The notes under the pieces were generated by a model, which did no database searches, was not told the origin of the DNA, and was given only the letters and a program-made list of their open reading frames with translations. A program made the translations under genes and the position numbers. A stretch of 64,000 nucleotides of DNA from Setomelanomma holmii (taxonomy: Eukaryota > Ascomycota > Dothideomycetes > Pleosporales > Phaeosphaeriaceae), in assembly GCA_010015745.1 (NCBI GenBank), contig ML978154.1:458668-522667 (forward strand). Reading direction: 5' to 3'. Shown here in pieces: positions 12,320 through 23,802 of this stretch. Position 1 is the stretch's first letter, and every line of letters begins with the position of its first letter.

Positions 12320-13132
12320 TGTGAACGTGTGGTAGAGAGCGAATGCTGGTGGTGGGAGGGCTTATCGCAGTCCTGGGGGCTGCATTTGTGCCGCAGAGAG
12401 ATGGAGGTAGGACGCGCGGCGGTCTGAAGGAATGAGAGACACTTGAGGTTGCTGTACAGAAAAGGATGTATTATGGCATCCAAGTCAACACATAGGAGAA
12501 ACAAAGATTGCGACCCGCGCACCCGTCTCTCGATTCCTTGTCGCCCGTCGCAGTTTCCTTGCACACGACACGCAAGGTGACGAATGGGGTTACGGCCTGT
12601 GGGACCCGGCAATTCCTGCCTTGGCGATGACGCGTTGCATCATTGGGCATGGACAGGAGAACATGTGCACGATAGAGATGCGTACAGCAAAAGCAACAAA
12701 TACAGAACCGATATGAAAGAGATTCGAGGTTGGAGAATTGCAAGTGCACGCCAGTCGACGCTTGGAACGCGCCCTACTGATGCACAGCCCAAGCATTCCG
12801 TCATGGTTTGTGCGGAACAACTCCGGGCGTCAAAGCCATGGACCTGGGCCTGGACATGCCCGCAGCGTATGTGTTCAGCCTCGCGGTCAACGTCCGGAAT
12901 CCGACGCGCTGAAGCTCGTTCGAACTAATTCGATCATCGTGATAATGGTATTCATCTATGCTTATGCTCGTCTCATGTTCAATCCACAAGGCCCAGCCTA
13001 TGCTCGTGATGCTTGTACCCAAATCGCTAGAACGCCAGCAATGCACCTTTTTCTCTAATATGTGATAGAGCCCCAGTAAAAGCGCCTGAAGGCAAATTGG
13101 TGCTGTCGACAAATGCAACGGCAACAAGAAGA
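12320..13132. other. Intergenic, no gene seen
   Basis: Spacer between two minus-strand genes; it holds the carboxylesterase promoter and the 3' region of the 1240-aa protein. No supported coding region. Confidence 0.5.
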
Positions 13133-16100
13133 TCAAATTCGGCCACCTTCGACAATCTCCCGGCCAATCAATTCCAGTTCACCGCTTTCAGCGGTACGTC
13201 TTCGCTCAAGGATCCACCGACACTCGCCAGCTTCGTCGTGTTCGCGCACATATGTGACGCTGTCGGCCGCACTTCCTTTTCGTGAATGACCGGCTCGCCA
13301 ATGGCCACCGTTCGGAGTGATGGGTGACGAGTTCGAGATAGGCGACACCAAGCCCATGGACTGCCGCCGCGGCCCAGTAGAGGTAGAGACTGTGACTGAT
13401 GGAGAGGATAACGATGTGTCGATCGATGGCGGAGCAGTTGGTCGCTGCTGAGGGACGAAAGGTGCCCCCAATGGCATGCCGTAGGGTGACATGGGAAGCG
13501 CAAGATTCGAGGGCAAGTTGTAGGCTTGTGCATCGGGTGACGTGGGCAAAGCAATGTGCGACGGCGACTGCATACCGTGCAGAACTTGCAATTGAGCGGC
13601 TGATGGGAGCGGCGGTAGATCCTTTCGTTGGTGCTCCAGATGACTGTCCGGGCTGGAGAGCGAGTTGTAATCGCTTGCCGTCAGAGTTGGGCTTTCTGGG
13701 CGCTCTTCTCCAGCGCTTTCGTCGCTGTCGTTCTCATCCTCATACGCCGCGTTGACAGCATCCATGAGCCCTTCGTCTTCATCCCCATCAGCCTCGAAGT
13801 TGTCCTCCACGTTAGCTGAGTCGTCACTCTCACGCTCGCTGTCGGTGTGTTCCTTCATTCTGTTCCTTGCAGGACTTGCCATTCTCGGGACAAATTGCAT
13901 ACCCATGGGAGAAGAGTTGCGAGGACTGTTCGATGTACTACCCGGCAGACTTACAGCACTCCCACCAAATGCTCCCTTGCGCAGCTTCATCAATGTATCA
14001 AGACTCATGTCCTCCTCTTCAGGCCATCCATATGGACTCATGCGAGCCAACTGCGCCAAACCAGGACTAGCAAGTGGCTGTTGCCCGTCGCGGAAGTGAT
14101 TGAGGCTAATGAAGGAGTTGCGTGTGCTGTACTCACTCCGTTCCGTTATGGGTGTAAGATTTGGCTCCCGCACCGCATTGCGTCCACTGACAGTGCGGCC
14201 TAGACCTGATGGACCGAAGAATCCTCCCCAGGCATTGGGTGAATCGCCAACTTGGGAAGCATAGAACCCGAACTCTTGACCATAAAATCCTTCGTCATCG
14301 TAGGCAAGCGCTTCCGCATTAGCCGCGGCAATCATCGGATCATTCTCCAGAGCCGAGTCATAGTCGCTGTAATCATAGTCATCGACGAAGCTAGAGCTCA
14401 TACCAAAAACGTCGTCCTCCTGCGGGAAGCTATTCGTTTCGAGGCTGACGCGGCCGTCGTCAGGGATCAGGCTTGGCCGTGAATTAGTCAACGACGATAT
14501 CTCTTCGAGATCAGAACTTGATTGGCCCGCGTCGACACTTGCTTTCCGCGTGAATCGGCCGGCAGCTTCAGCTCGGGTAGCGGCATCAGCAAGAGCACTA
14601 TAGTAGGCACTCATGTCACTGGGATCAGGCACTGGGCGTTGATGGGCAACAGACGTCTTGTGAGCCAGGGACGGCTCTGACGCGTCCAGATGCCTAGTCA
14701 TGGTATCGTCGTCTGCCTCATACCCTGTCTCGGACCCCATCATCCCAAGGGGGTGAGATGCGAGAGCATTTGGAATCTGGTCCACTGGAGGCGGCTTGAT
14801 CTTTCGCTCGTATAGGGGCCCGCCTGGATCATCGAACACATTTTCGTCGAATTCAGCGGAATCGTGGTCGTCCTGTTCTCCAATGAGACCATCGTCGAAG
14901 TACATATCGTCCCCTAGATCGACATCGCCAGACTGATCTTCCTGCCCAGCAGACTCCATGAGTGCATTTGGTTTTGGTCTTGTCGATTGATTGGTACAGA
15001 TCGATTGTATGCCTAGTGACTCAGATTCCAAGAAGCCTTTAGCAGATTCAGTGGAATCATTTCCCCGTTCTGAATATCCATCGGGAAGAGCTTGGTGATA
15101 CTGCTGCATCATCTCTTCAGACATTGCAAAACCTATAGGAACACCATTGGCATCAATTGGCGTCTGTAGCTGACCCATCGAGTTCATCGGACTCGTCGGA
15201 TCGTTCGTGTCTGGCTGTATCGACAAGGTCGAAAAGTCAAAAGTGTTGATGCCTGCATCCATGCTCTGGTCTCCCAGACCGCCAAATTCATCCTCTCCTC
15301 CAAGCATAGGTATTTCTTCCTCGAAGCCCCCATCCATATCATCGTAGTCGTCCATGCCATACTCATCATACTCGTCGTCGATGGTGTTGGTAGACATACG
15401 GACTTGTTTAGACGCTTTCTCAGCGGCCTTCTGCTTGTGCCTTTCTTCCAATATGGCTTCCTCAGCAGAGTCGGTACCGCCCGAGAATTGAAAGCTGAAT
15501 CTTGAAGCTTTACTGTTGAAACGAGCGGGCAACCCTGCCGATTGAAACGATGGATCAGTCACAGATGTGGCCCTCGACCGTGCTGGTGGCGGCGTTTTGG
15601 TGGATTTTCTCTTCCGAGGCGTAGCTTCAGCAGAGACATCCATTGGGTCTTCAGCTTCATGTACTGGAGAAAGAACGGTGGAGCCACTGTCATTCGCGCT
15701 GAATGGCGGTCGGCTTGGCGGGGCCGACACAGGTGGGGTATGCGCAGGCGGGGAGTCTTTGGGAAGTGGTGGAGGTGGTGGTGGTGGTGAATGACCTGAA
15801 GGCGGTAATTGGACAGAGTTCCTTGCCAGGAAGTCCTTGTTTGCCAGCTGCTCGGCCCTGATGGCAGCTTGCGACTGCTCATAGCTCGTATCGTCGTCAA
15901 AGTGTTCACGAAAGACTGGTGTGTGCTCCCTGTCTATCTTTGGCGGGCTGACACGGCCTTCGCCTTGCTGTGGTTGATCGCTGCCATATGCGTTGGTGTA
16001 GGAAAAGTTCCTATTAATTCTCGGTGCGTTGAAGTCGTGGACGATGTGTCCGCGGATGCTAGGGTCGTAGTTGTCTGGCATAGGGGGAACGGTCGAAGGT

Positions 16101-16855
16101 GAACGGTGGCTGACCAGCGCTTCGTCTGAAAGAGGGTCTAACGTCTGTCCAGATCGCCGTCGCATCAGAAGGGACATGGGGTTGCGCAGATTGAGTCTTG
16201 ATTTCCCCTTGGCCGGAGCAGCTGTTGGTGTCGACGTGCCCTTTGAATTGCCCGACAGCTTCTCGCTTATGCCACCTATCAAGGACGTCTGCGACCGGGA
16301 AAAGTTGGAGTAGCTCGGTGACATGGTCGGGGGAGCCAAGTGTGTCGAAGACTGTGAAGGTGTCTCCAGATAGTGGCTGTTATCGGACTTTGGCGCCAGG
16401 CCCAGCCCTTGTGGCCGCAGACCTGTGGGTGTATTCGCAGTCATCGGCCCCGTAGATGTGGGATTGCCATCATGGCTCGGAGACAGCTGCTCCTGCGACC
16501 GCTGTGGAGGTGACAGCATGCCCCGACTCGACCCTATCTCGTTGCTGCTCCCACCAGTACTCGTTGCAGGGCGACCCGCTGTGGGTCCTGATCGAATGCT
16601 AGACTGTGGCTTGTCCAGCTTGGAAGCCACGCGAGTGATGGGCGGAAGCTGCGGTGGAAACGGCGATATGGGCGAGCTCGAGAGATGGCTGGCATTATCA
16701 GAAAAGCGTGGCGACGAGAAGTATTCGGTGGTTTGCGACGGCGATGGCAGCGGATGTGCGGAGGGACTGGGAATGGGCTCAGCAGATGCCAGACTCGAGG
16801 CATTGCGTTTTGCGTGGCCCGGCCTGAGGTACGAGAACATGTTGGAGGGCGCCAT
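13133..16855 (-). CDS. Large disordered hypothetical protein (1240 aa)
   Basis: One uninterrupted exon. I do not recognise a named domain. Most of the chain is low-complexity and probably disordered: Ser/Pro-rich residues 1-130, a proline run (SPPPPPPPLPKDSPP) near 350, acidic tracts (DEYDEYGMDDYDDMDGGFEEE) in the middle and again near 1060. More ordered-looking islands are GVPIGFAMSEEMMQQYHQAL, DEGFYGQEFGFYAS, LDTLMKLRKGAFGGSAVSLP and a C-terminal HDEAGECRWILERRRTAESG, which look like conserved short motifs of a fungal-specific family. There is no signal peptide or transmembrane segment, so a cytosolic or nuclear scaffold is likely. The start MAPSNMFSYLRPGHAKR fits, with no upstream in-frame ATG noticed. 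Function unknown. Confidence 0.85.
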   Translation of the reverse strand: MAPSNMFSYLRPGHAKRNASSLASAEPIPSPSAHPLPSPSQTTEYFSSPRFSDNASHLSSSPISPFPPQLPPITRVASKLDKPQSSIRSGPTAGRPATSTGGSSNEIGSSRGMLSPPQRSQEQLSPSHDGNPTSTGPMTANTPTGLRPQGLGLAPKSDNSHYLETPSQSSTHLAPPTMSPSYSNFSRSQTSLIGGISEKLSGNSKGTSTPTAAPAKGKSRLNLRNPMSLLMRRRSGQTLDPLSDEALVSHRSPSTVPPMPDNYDPSIRGHIVHDFNAPRINRNFSYTNAYGSDQPQQGEGRVSPPKIDREHTPVFREHFDDDTSYEQSQAAIRAEQLANKDFLARNSVQLPPSGHSPPPPPPPLPKDSPPAHTPPVSAPPSRPPFSANDSGSTVLSPVHEAEDPMDVSAEATPRKRKSTKTPPPARSRATSVTDPSFQSAGLPARFNSKASRFSFQFSGGTDSAEEAILEERHKQKAAEKASKQVRMSTNTIDDEYDEYGMDDYDDMDGGFEEEIPMLGGEDEFGGLGDQSMDAGINTFDFSTLSIQPDTNDPTSPMNSMGQLQTPIDANGVPIGFAMSEEMMQQYHQALPDGYSERGNDSTESAKGFLESESLGIQSICTNQSTRPKPNALMESAGQEDQSGDVDLGDDMYFDDGLIGEQDDHDSAEFDENVFDDPGGPLYERKIKPPPVDQIPNALASHPLGMMGSETGYEADDDTMTRHLDASEPSLAHKTSVAHQRPVPDPSDMSAYYSALADAATRAEAAGRFTRKASVDAGQSSSDLEEISSLTNSRPSLIPDDGRVSLETNSFPQEDDVFGMSSSFVDDYDYSDYDSALENDPMIAAANAEALAYDDEGFYGQEFGFYASQVGDSPNAWGGFFGPSGLGRTVSGRNAVREPNLTPITERSEYSTRNSFISLNHFRDGQQPLASPGLAQLARMSPYGWPEEEDMSLDTLMKLRKGAFGGSAVSLPGSTSNSPRNSSPMGMQFVPRMASPARNRMKEHTDSERESDDSANVEDNFEADGDEDEGLMDAVNAAYEDENDSDESAGEERPESPTLTASDYNSLSSPDSHLEHQRKDLPPLPSAAQLQVLHGMQSPSHIALPTSPDAQAYNLPSNLALPMSPYGMPLGAPFVPQQRPTAPPSIDTSLSSPSVTVSTSTGPRRQSMGLVSPISNSSPITPNGGHWRAGHSRKGSAADSVTYVREHDEAGECRWILERRRTAESGELELIGREIVEGGRI

Positions 16856-17650
16856 GGTGAGCTCGAATGCGCAATGGGCGCGCTGCCGCGACGCGTTGCT
16901 TTTGTGGAGCTGCAGGGAACGACGACTACCAGCTGGTGCTGGCAGAAAAGAGGGCAGGGCTGCCTCTCAGCGAGGCCATGCGCCAGAAGACACCATCACA
17001 GTGCAGAGTGAGGCCAGCCGGCGCGTTGTCGGGCTATGAGACGGTGATTGGGAAAAGTTGACGATGCGATTCCGGGGTTGCACAATTATCGGGACGGCAG
17101 CCAAGGGGCCAAGTCGCGCCGAGAGCAATAGGAGAGCTATTTGCAGGCGCAATGCGTCTTACAGCAGCCAGATGTGCAGTGGATGCTGTTGCCCGCGTAT
17201 CTAGGTGGTGGTGGTGAAGGTTGGGTAGTCGCTTCCAATGTCGAACATGTGGGCCGTTGCTGCTTCCCTTCCCAACGCCAGGTTTCATGCGTCTGCAGGG
17301 TTCCGCCCGCGTCCTCTCTCCCACTTGCAACGGCTCTGCGACTCCACGCCGGCTACACTTGCCTTGGCGTCTTCCGCGCAATGCGTCTCATCATGTGGCA
17401 TGATTCAACACTTCCTCAAAGCAGTCATCATATCGTGGACAGCGGGGTAGACTTTGAGGTCTGACATGGATCGACAACAGCACCAAGACCCTGTGACGTT
17501 TGCAACCTTGTTAGCGCATGCTGTGCGAACTGACTAAACTGGACATTATCGCGCCTGGTACGCCTCGTTCGACTTCTCAAGCATGTGACACCAATCGGTG
17601 GATTCTTTGGGGGTGGCTTATGTACATGTGAAGACCGATCGCCTGCTCAC
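16856..17650. other. Intergenic, no gene seen
   Basis: Upstream of the 1240-aa protein gene and downstream of the S10 carboxypeptidase gene. ORFs here are short and look like chance. It contains a purine-rich GGTGGTGGTGG stretch near 17204. No RNA gene seen. Confidence 0.5.
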
Positions 17651-19509
17651 TCAGCCAGGTCGTTTCCCACCTCTCGACTTCTTGGGCCGACCCAACTTGC
17701 CCACTGCCCTCTTGCCTAGGCTTCTTTTCGATGCTACTTCTCCCACCGCCCAGGTAGGCTCTGGATCCGGCGCATTCAGCATTGTGTTATATGTCGAATT
17801 CGCCGTCAGCACCTCGAACTGTATCGTGGCATTGCCCTCGCGGTATGTGCTTGTGGGCGTGCCTACAGTCCTGTAGCTTGCGCCGCACTTGTCCTGTCCA
17901 GTTGCGATGTCGACCTGCTTCAGCGCACGCTCGAAGATCTCAAGAGCAGCCAATGGCTGATAGAATGGGACTTCGTGGCCTGATTCGTAGATGCGCAGGA
18001 AGGAGAACAGACCAGCCTGCTTGACTTGGCCATGTACGATGCCGTCGCTTGTGGAGATGTTGGTGAATCCAGCCTCTGAGTACCCGGTAGCGTTGATCAT
18101 ATCTGCCACGACCTGACCACCAAGCCAATTGCAGTTGAAGTCACTGGGCATCGTCAGCCGTGTAAGATTAAACAAAGAATACTTCGACTTACGCATCACC
18201 ATAGTAAAGCATGACCTGCACACCTGCAGCAAGCAGTTTCTGGCAAGCCTCGATCGTACCTGATGGACGATCGTCATCGCCAGTGTTGCCGAAGGCCGAA
18301 GAGACCGTGCTGGAGCTCTCTGAGAAGTTCTGATAGGCTCCGATTGCTGCTTGCACCTTTGGCGTGTTCAGGTACTCGACGTAGTACGAATAGGGGAACG
18401 GATCTGGCGTGAGCTCGCGCATGTCGTACTCGTCCCGGCCGCTGTACAGGTCGTACAGGTTCTCGACCTTGTTGTAGCAGAAGTCATCGGCGCGCGAGCA
18501 GATAGAGTTCTGACCAGTGCTATAGCAGTCCTTCGTCATGTCCAGACAGTTGCCTGCGCCATAGAGGTTGTTGTACCACTCGGCCTTCACAGTGTCGTTG
18601 TACGGATCGTAGTCGTAGGTGTTGCCGGGGTATACAGAGAAGTTGTAGTACGCTTGGTACTGGACAAGAGGGTCAAACCATCCATTACCAATCAGGACGT
18701 TTTCGAGCTCAATTTGCACCGCGCCGCTGATGTTCTTCGCATTCTGATCGAGGAAGTAGGAATTGAAGACAGGCCCGTAATGACCACCATAGCTCTCGGT
18801 GGTGAAGGAGAAGCCATTTCTGGAGTACTCTGGGAATGCGCCCATGAAGCCCTGACAATTATTAGCTCGAACTAGTCTAAGGTTGCGGCAGGAAACTCAC
18901 CTGTAGGGTCTTCCACATATTTGGTGCCGCACTCTCAGTGCTGTTGGCAGTCAAAGTATGATTCGGTGTCGAATAAGTGCCACACGTGCCATACGACCCA
19001 GCATAGTCAGGGCAAGTGTTATTCGGAAGCTGAATGATGTAGCCACTGTTATCCGTGTAGCCTGGGATCGGGATCGAGTACGACAATCCAACAGTGGTCG
19101 GCTCGTCAATGAAGAGCATATTGCTAACATTCGTCCACGAGTAAGGATTATTGAATGGCTTCATATCCGGTCCAACACCACAAGGCCCAAGTTCCTGGAA
19201 CAGGCCGATCATGGAACTCGATCCTGGACCGCCATTGATCCATACGGTCAGCGGAGCTTCGGTCGGGTCGCCGTTGCGAGCTTCGAAGAACCACCAGAAT
19301 ATGTGCTGGTTGTCGTCCACGTCCGCGTAGCCGGAGTAGCTCTTGACATTCGGGTCCAATTCGCAAATGCCAGCTGGGACTTCTTTGTATCGTACGTTGA
19401 TGTCTGCGTAGCCTTTCTTGGTGATTAGATCCGTGGGTGCTGGGACGAATTGTGCGACTGCGCTTGCAGCCAGCAATGGCACGGCGAACAGCTTCGAGGA
19501 GTACTTCAT
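17651..19509 (-). CDS. Secreted serine carboxypeptidase (S10 family)
   Basis: Removes C-terminal amino acids from peptides; secreted or vacuolar. Three exons: introns 18852-18900 and 18144-18192 (49 nt each) give 586 residues. Residues 1-19 (MKYSSKLFAVPLLAASAVA) are a clear signal peptide. The oxyanion motif WINGGPGSSS comes early. The catalytic triad is complete: Ser223 in TESYGGHYG, Asp424 in GDADFNCNWLGG and His479 in ESGHEVPFYQP. Several NxS/T sites suggest glycosylation, and the tail KRSLGKRAVGKLGRPKKSRG is unusually basic. The gene fits a set of secreted hydrolases in this window (M28 aminopeptidase, PL3 lyase), though they are not clustered. Confidence 0.93.
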
Positions 19510-20530
19510 GTTGCGATTCGCGAGAAAACGCTCGATCGACTCAACTTCAGTCAGCTATCTCTGCATTCTGATAGAAAAGGACGTACCTACAAATTCTTGA
19601 AGTGGCCACCGAAGGACAATTGATCAGAGCTAGACACAGCAGTCAAGCGACGCGAGGCTAATCTTCGTCGCAGTGGATGCGAGCCGTACTTATGGGCTCA
19701 ATGGCACCAAAATCTTGCCGTCTGCACGCCAGGAACGATAACGAACTCGCCGACCTTCCTTTAGAGGCTAAACAGCTGCATATAACGGTCGAAACAAGGA
19801 TAGAGCTGTCGGTCGTAGCCGTAGCTCGCACGGATGACGACATACTCTTTGATGTCTGGGATCTGACATTGCGCCAGTATGAGAGGTGAATTGCGTATGT
19901 TTGAGCTGCTCAAAAGCCACACCGTGAAGGACGGAAACGGCGACCAAGAACACAATGCCTTGAGGTAGAGCTTCATATGCAATTGACCTGCCCCGAACCT
20001 CTTCAAACGTTCCAGGTGTAATGCAAAGCTACCCCGCGCAGTGGGGCCGAGTAGGCTTTACTTGGAGCTTGTGCAAGCTTGTTATCATGGGTTAAGACTA
20101 TCGGAGGCGATCCAGTGCTCTTTCGGGCAGGTCGAAATGCCGGCACAACACCATCGCACGAGCCGCCTTACCAGGAACCGATGTCGTGGGAATTAGGTCG
20201 TGCGTCAAGGAACGCACATGTTGGTGACATAGAGATACCTTGACGCCCATCACAGTTTGAAGGCAAGAGTCTTCGCAGTACGCAGGTACATGAATAACCG
20301 ATGAGGTTGCTTGCTGATCAGCCACTCCCGCGGTTGCCAAGAGATGCGGCTGAAGCTTGACCGATACGGCACGCGACATATGATTGTGCTTTGTATTAGA
20401 CGAGTGACAAGTCAACTGTCTTTGCCTTTGCGGCTTCCATTGAAATCTTTCATATCCATCGCTTCATATGCATTCGTAAACCTCTTCTAAACGCCTTTGA
20501 CTCCACTTCTGCAACTCGATACAGCTGCCC
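19510..20530. other. Intergenic, no gene seen
   Basis: Between the carboxypeptidase promoter and the Aha1 3' end. Small ORFs in several frames show no domain or splice pattern I could support. Confidence 0.5.
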
Positions 20531-21642
20531 TTACAGCACAGTACCAAACCCGAAAGTGGTCTTGATGCTGCGGACATAGTACTGATCCCAGTTCGTCTTG
20601 GTTGGCTCCTCCTGACCAACGGGTACCCCCTTCCACTCTACCCTCATCACTGTGACAGCATCCACATCATTCTGATCAAACCAGATGGAAAGCGTGGAGT
20701 AATGTCCGGCGGGCCACTGCGCAAGACGCCATTTCTGGACGATGTGCGTAGGCTCCTCGAGCTCCGTGAACTCGCCGCTGACGTTACCACCGAACAGCTC
20801 GAATGTGCCACCGGGCTTAGCGCCGGTGAAGTTCTTGGGAGGTGAACGTGTGAACGCAGCAATGCGTTGCGGATCCGTGAAGGTCTGGAACAGATTTGCC
20901 GCATCGGTGCGAAACTCTGTGCTATCGTTGATGGTGGTTACGTTGACGACTGCCCCAGAGGCCGACTTTTGTGAGCCGGTATCAGCCTTCGAGCCACCAG
21001 ATTTGTTGACACTTGAGCTCGAATACACCTTAGGCGTCGAGAAGCCACTACCTGGGTTCGAGCCAGGCGCATGCTGGATGTCCTTTCCATGCTCCGCCAT
21101 AACAGCTGGGCCAAGCTTCGCGAGGCTGATTCGTAGTTGAGGTAGGATTTTAGCTCGCACCAAGTCCTTGACTGGTTGCTTACTGCTATCATCCGAGTAC
21201 ACGTCTATCTCAAACTGGGCAAACTATTAGCAACTGCGCAAACCAAAGCATACATGACTAAGGTTGTGAGCGAAGGGAACGTACGACATACTCGTCTTCC
21301 TCGGTGTCGTGAGCAACCTCGGGAATCGTAATAGTGCCGCTGGCTTCCTCGCCTTCTTGGTTCTTGCCTGCCGACCAGGTCAGCGCACCAAGCTTGTATG
21401 CCACTGACGTGTCACGTACCTGAATATTCCAACTTCAGCCGCACATCGAAGATTGTGATGACCTTGCCCTTTCGCTGACTCACGTCTACATCTCCGTCCA
21501 TGCTGACGACCTTGTCGACTTTCGCCGTGACGCCATCTTGCTCGGCAGAGATCTTCGTCAGCTCGGTCTCGAGATACTGTTTGGCCCAAGGCGCAACGTC
21601 CTTGTTGACCCAGTGCCAGTTGTTCGGGTTGTGGAGGACCAT
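20531..21642 (-). CDS. aha1: Activator of Hsp90 ATPase (Aha1)
   Basis: Co-chaperone that binds Hsp90 and stimulates its ATPase in the cytosol. Three exons: introns 21368-21419 (52 nt) and 21215-21284 (70 nt) give 329 residues, the usual size. The N-terminal domain opens with NPNNWHWVNKDVAPWAKQYL, the Aha1 hallmark, and runs to about residue 150 (KILPQLRISLAKLGPAVMAE). A Ser/Gly-rich linker (SSSSVNKSGGSKADTGSQK) separates it from the C-terminal AHSA1/START-like domain, which begins VNVTTINDSTEFRTDAANLF and ends in YYVRSIKTTFGFGTVL. All key features are intact. The start at 21642 matches the known N-terminus of the family. Confidence 0.95.
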
Positions 21643-22361
21643 GGTGGGCCGATCAGAGGACGAGGTTAGAATATCTGAAACCGCTGTTAGCGCAGGTTCT
21701 CGCGCAGGTCCTATGATGATTGCGTGTGATTGATCGGTATCAGAGTTGACTTGAAGTCTTGTAGCTAGTCCGCATGCAAAGAGTACAAGTCTTCTCAGAC
21801 TGGTGCCAGCGTGTGTCTCATCCTTTCATTGAAATGTGAAAATGTCATCATTCGCGCGGACTTACCAGGCAGGAAGCTTAAGCGGTACTCAAGCTATGAG
21901 GAAATTAATCATTTAGGAACCAAATGTTGTGCGGTCAAGGGGTGATGTGATTGAAATACATGGTGAGGACGGAGCTTGAGCAGAATTATTCGAGAAGCTT
22001 CGCACCAGCCCACCGCCAAGGCCGGCGGCCCGATGAAATTCCGGTGTTCTCTCATCCACCTTAGACCTACTAGTCTATGCTCCCAAATACATCATGGGTG
22101 ACAGATCGGCTGCCGATACAATGTGTCGGATTGGAAAATGTCGAAACAGTCATACGAATGGAGCGCAGGTCTCGATCAAGCATGACGTTCAGGTGAGATA
22201 ATTTGGCAGCAAGGCTGAGGCTGGACATGCAGGGCCTACACCGTGGCTTGTGGCTGAGATATACTGCTCTTAGTCCCCTCGAGCAGGCTGCGCCTTTCGC
22301 ATTGTTTCCCCCTCGACTTTCCATCTTCGTACGTCCTCGTCTTTGTCCAGACGCATGAGGC
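21643..22361. other. Divergent intergenic region, no gene seen
   Basis: Separates the divergent starts of Aha1 (minus) and the membrane protein (plus), so it should carry both promoters. No supported ORF. Confidence 0.5.
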
Positions 22362-23802
22362 ATGGCCGAGATCATAGGAGTAGTAGGAAGCATCGTCCAA
22401 ATCATCGGATTTGTATCAGCTGGGTTATCAGATGTGCGAGGCATCGACCTCCTTCCTTCCAAAGGACTCTGGGAGAAGATTCGCGAGGACGGTCTGATTG
22501 TAACTTTGCTGGTGCGTACGGTCTTCCGAGATGCATACCGAGTCATGGAAATGGTTGAACGCTACGTTGTGCATGCCGATGGCCGGCATGTTTTGGGTTT
22601 CATGAAGTCATACACCTCAAGCTTCAACATGATCGGCGTTGCCGTAAGTGCTTTATTGACGCAACCGAAAGCTCACGTTGACGTCTTATCAGGGTGCCAT
22701 TATAGCACAAGTGGCTATCTCAGCAATGTCCTTGACCAGGCTTGAGGACTCGCACTGGACTGCGCAGGCTTTTTTAGTGGCCAGCCTGACTACAGGCGCC
22801 CTATCTGTGTTCTTCTCGTGTGCTGCCAGCCCTGCATTCCATGGACTACACAGCGCAGACGACATCAAAGACTTCCTTACCAAGCCTACACCATCTGCTA
22901 GAAAGGCAGCATTCCGCGCTATAGTAAGGCGTGCGATAAGTCTTATTGAAGAGCACCAGGATAAAATAGAGGAGGAACATATAAAAGTGCTCAGGGATGC
23001 AGTGGAAGAAGGTCGATGGAAGGTCGCTTCACCATATGCGGCTCTAATGCTTGTTGCGCCAATGTTTCTTCTGCAAATCGCGCTGAGTACTTTTCTCACC
23101 GGACTGGGCATATACCTTGGCAAGGTAGTCACGGCGCGTTTGATCCCAGAGTACGGCTCAGGTTCAATCGCGATTCTTGTCTTTTACCTCGCGAGCGCGC
23201 TCTTCGGATTGTCTATATTCTTCGGCCCGCAAGGGGTCAAGCAGCTAGATGACATCTGGCTCACTCGCTGGAAGAGAGTGCTTGTCGACTACAAGATCTT
23301 CCGTTCGAATCGCCCCCCAGTGAATGCTACTGATGGAATGGAAGAAGAGCAGGGGCGCTCCGATAGTTCAAGTCAAGCTCCATCCCAGCATTCCAGCACG
23401 TCGTCCCAAGGACGTGATGGGGACGGAGAAGAATATATCGCGGAGTTAATGCGCCCAAGAAATCAGCAATCGGTGCACTCACGCAACGGGTCAAAAGTAC
23501 ATTACACTATCAACGAAGCCCACGATCCGAGCACAAAACCTGAGCCGAAGCCAGAAATGAAGAATGTGGACGAGACGACTCCGCCCTTTTATTGCACTAC
23601 AGATTCGATACCAGACCATGTCCCGGAGGCAGATCGGCTAAAACCTGCCTCGCCTGATCCTTCGCCTACACTTACGCAAGACAACCAGACATCTGTACTT
23701 CTGGCGTTGATCAAAGCGCAAGAAGAGAGTCTACAAGCTACTAGACGACTCTTGGAGCTACACACCAGACAAACTGCTCAATGCTGGATGCCACATGGAT
23801 GA
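22362..23802 (+). CDS. Predicted integral membrane protein, unknown function
   Basis: Two exons, intron 22644-22692 (49 nt), give 463 residues. The N-terminus MAEIIGVVGSIVQIIGFVSA is hydrophobic. Further hydrophobic segments are MIGVAGAIIAQVAISAM, AFLVASLTTGALSVFFSCA, ALMLVAPMFLLQIALSTFLT and IAILVFYLASALFGLSIFF. A charged helix (SLIEEHQDKIEEEHIKVLRD) sits between the second and third pairs. The last 150 residues are polar (Ser, Gln, Glu, Pro), probably cytosolic and disordered, ending in a possible coiled coil (KAQEESLQATRRLLELH). I do not recognise the family; fungal-specific membrane proteins of this design are often uncharacterised. No break seen. Confidence 0.8.

Noticed and set aside
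15760..15795. GGTGGTGG-rich tract as a possible structured repeat
   Set aside because: It is simply the antisense of a proline run in the 1240-aa protein.
21050..21075. tRNA-like GGGTTCGAGCC motif
   Set aside because: It lies inside the Aha1 coding sequence and has no cloverleaf around it.
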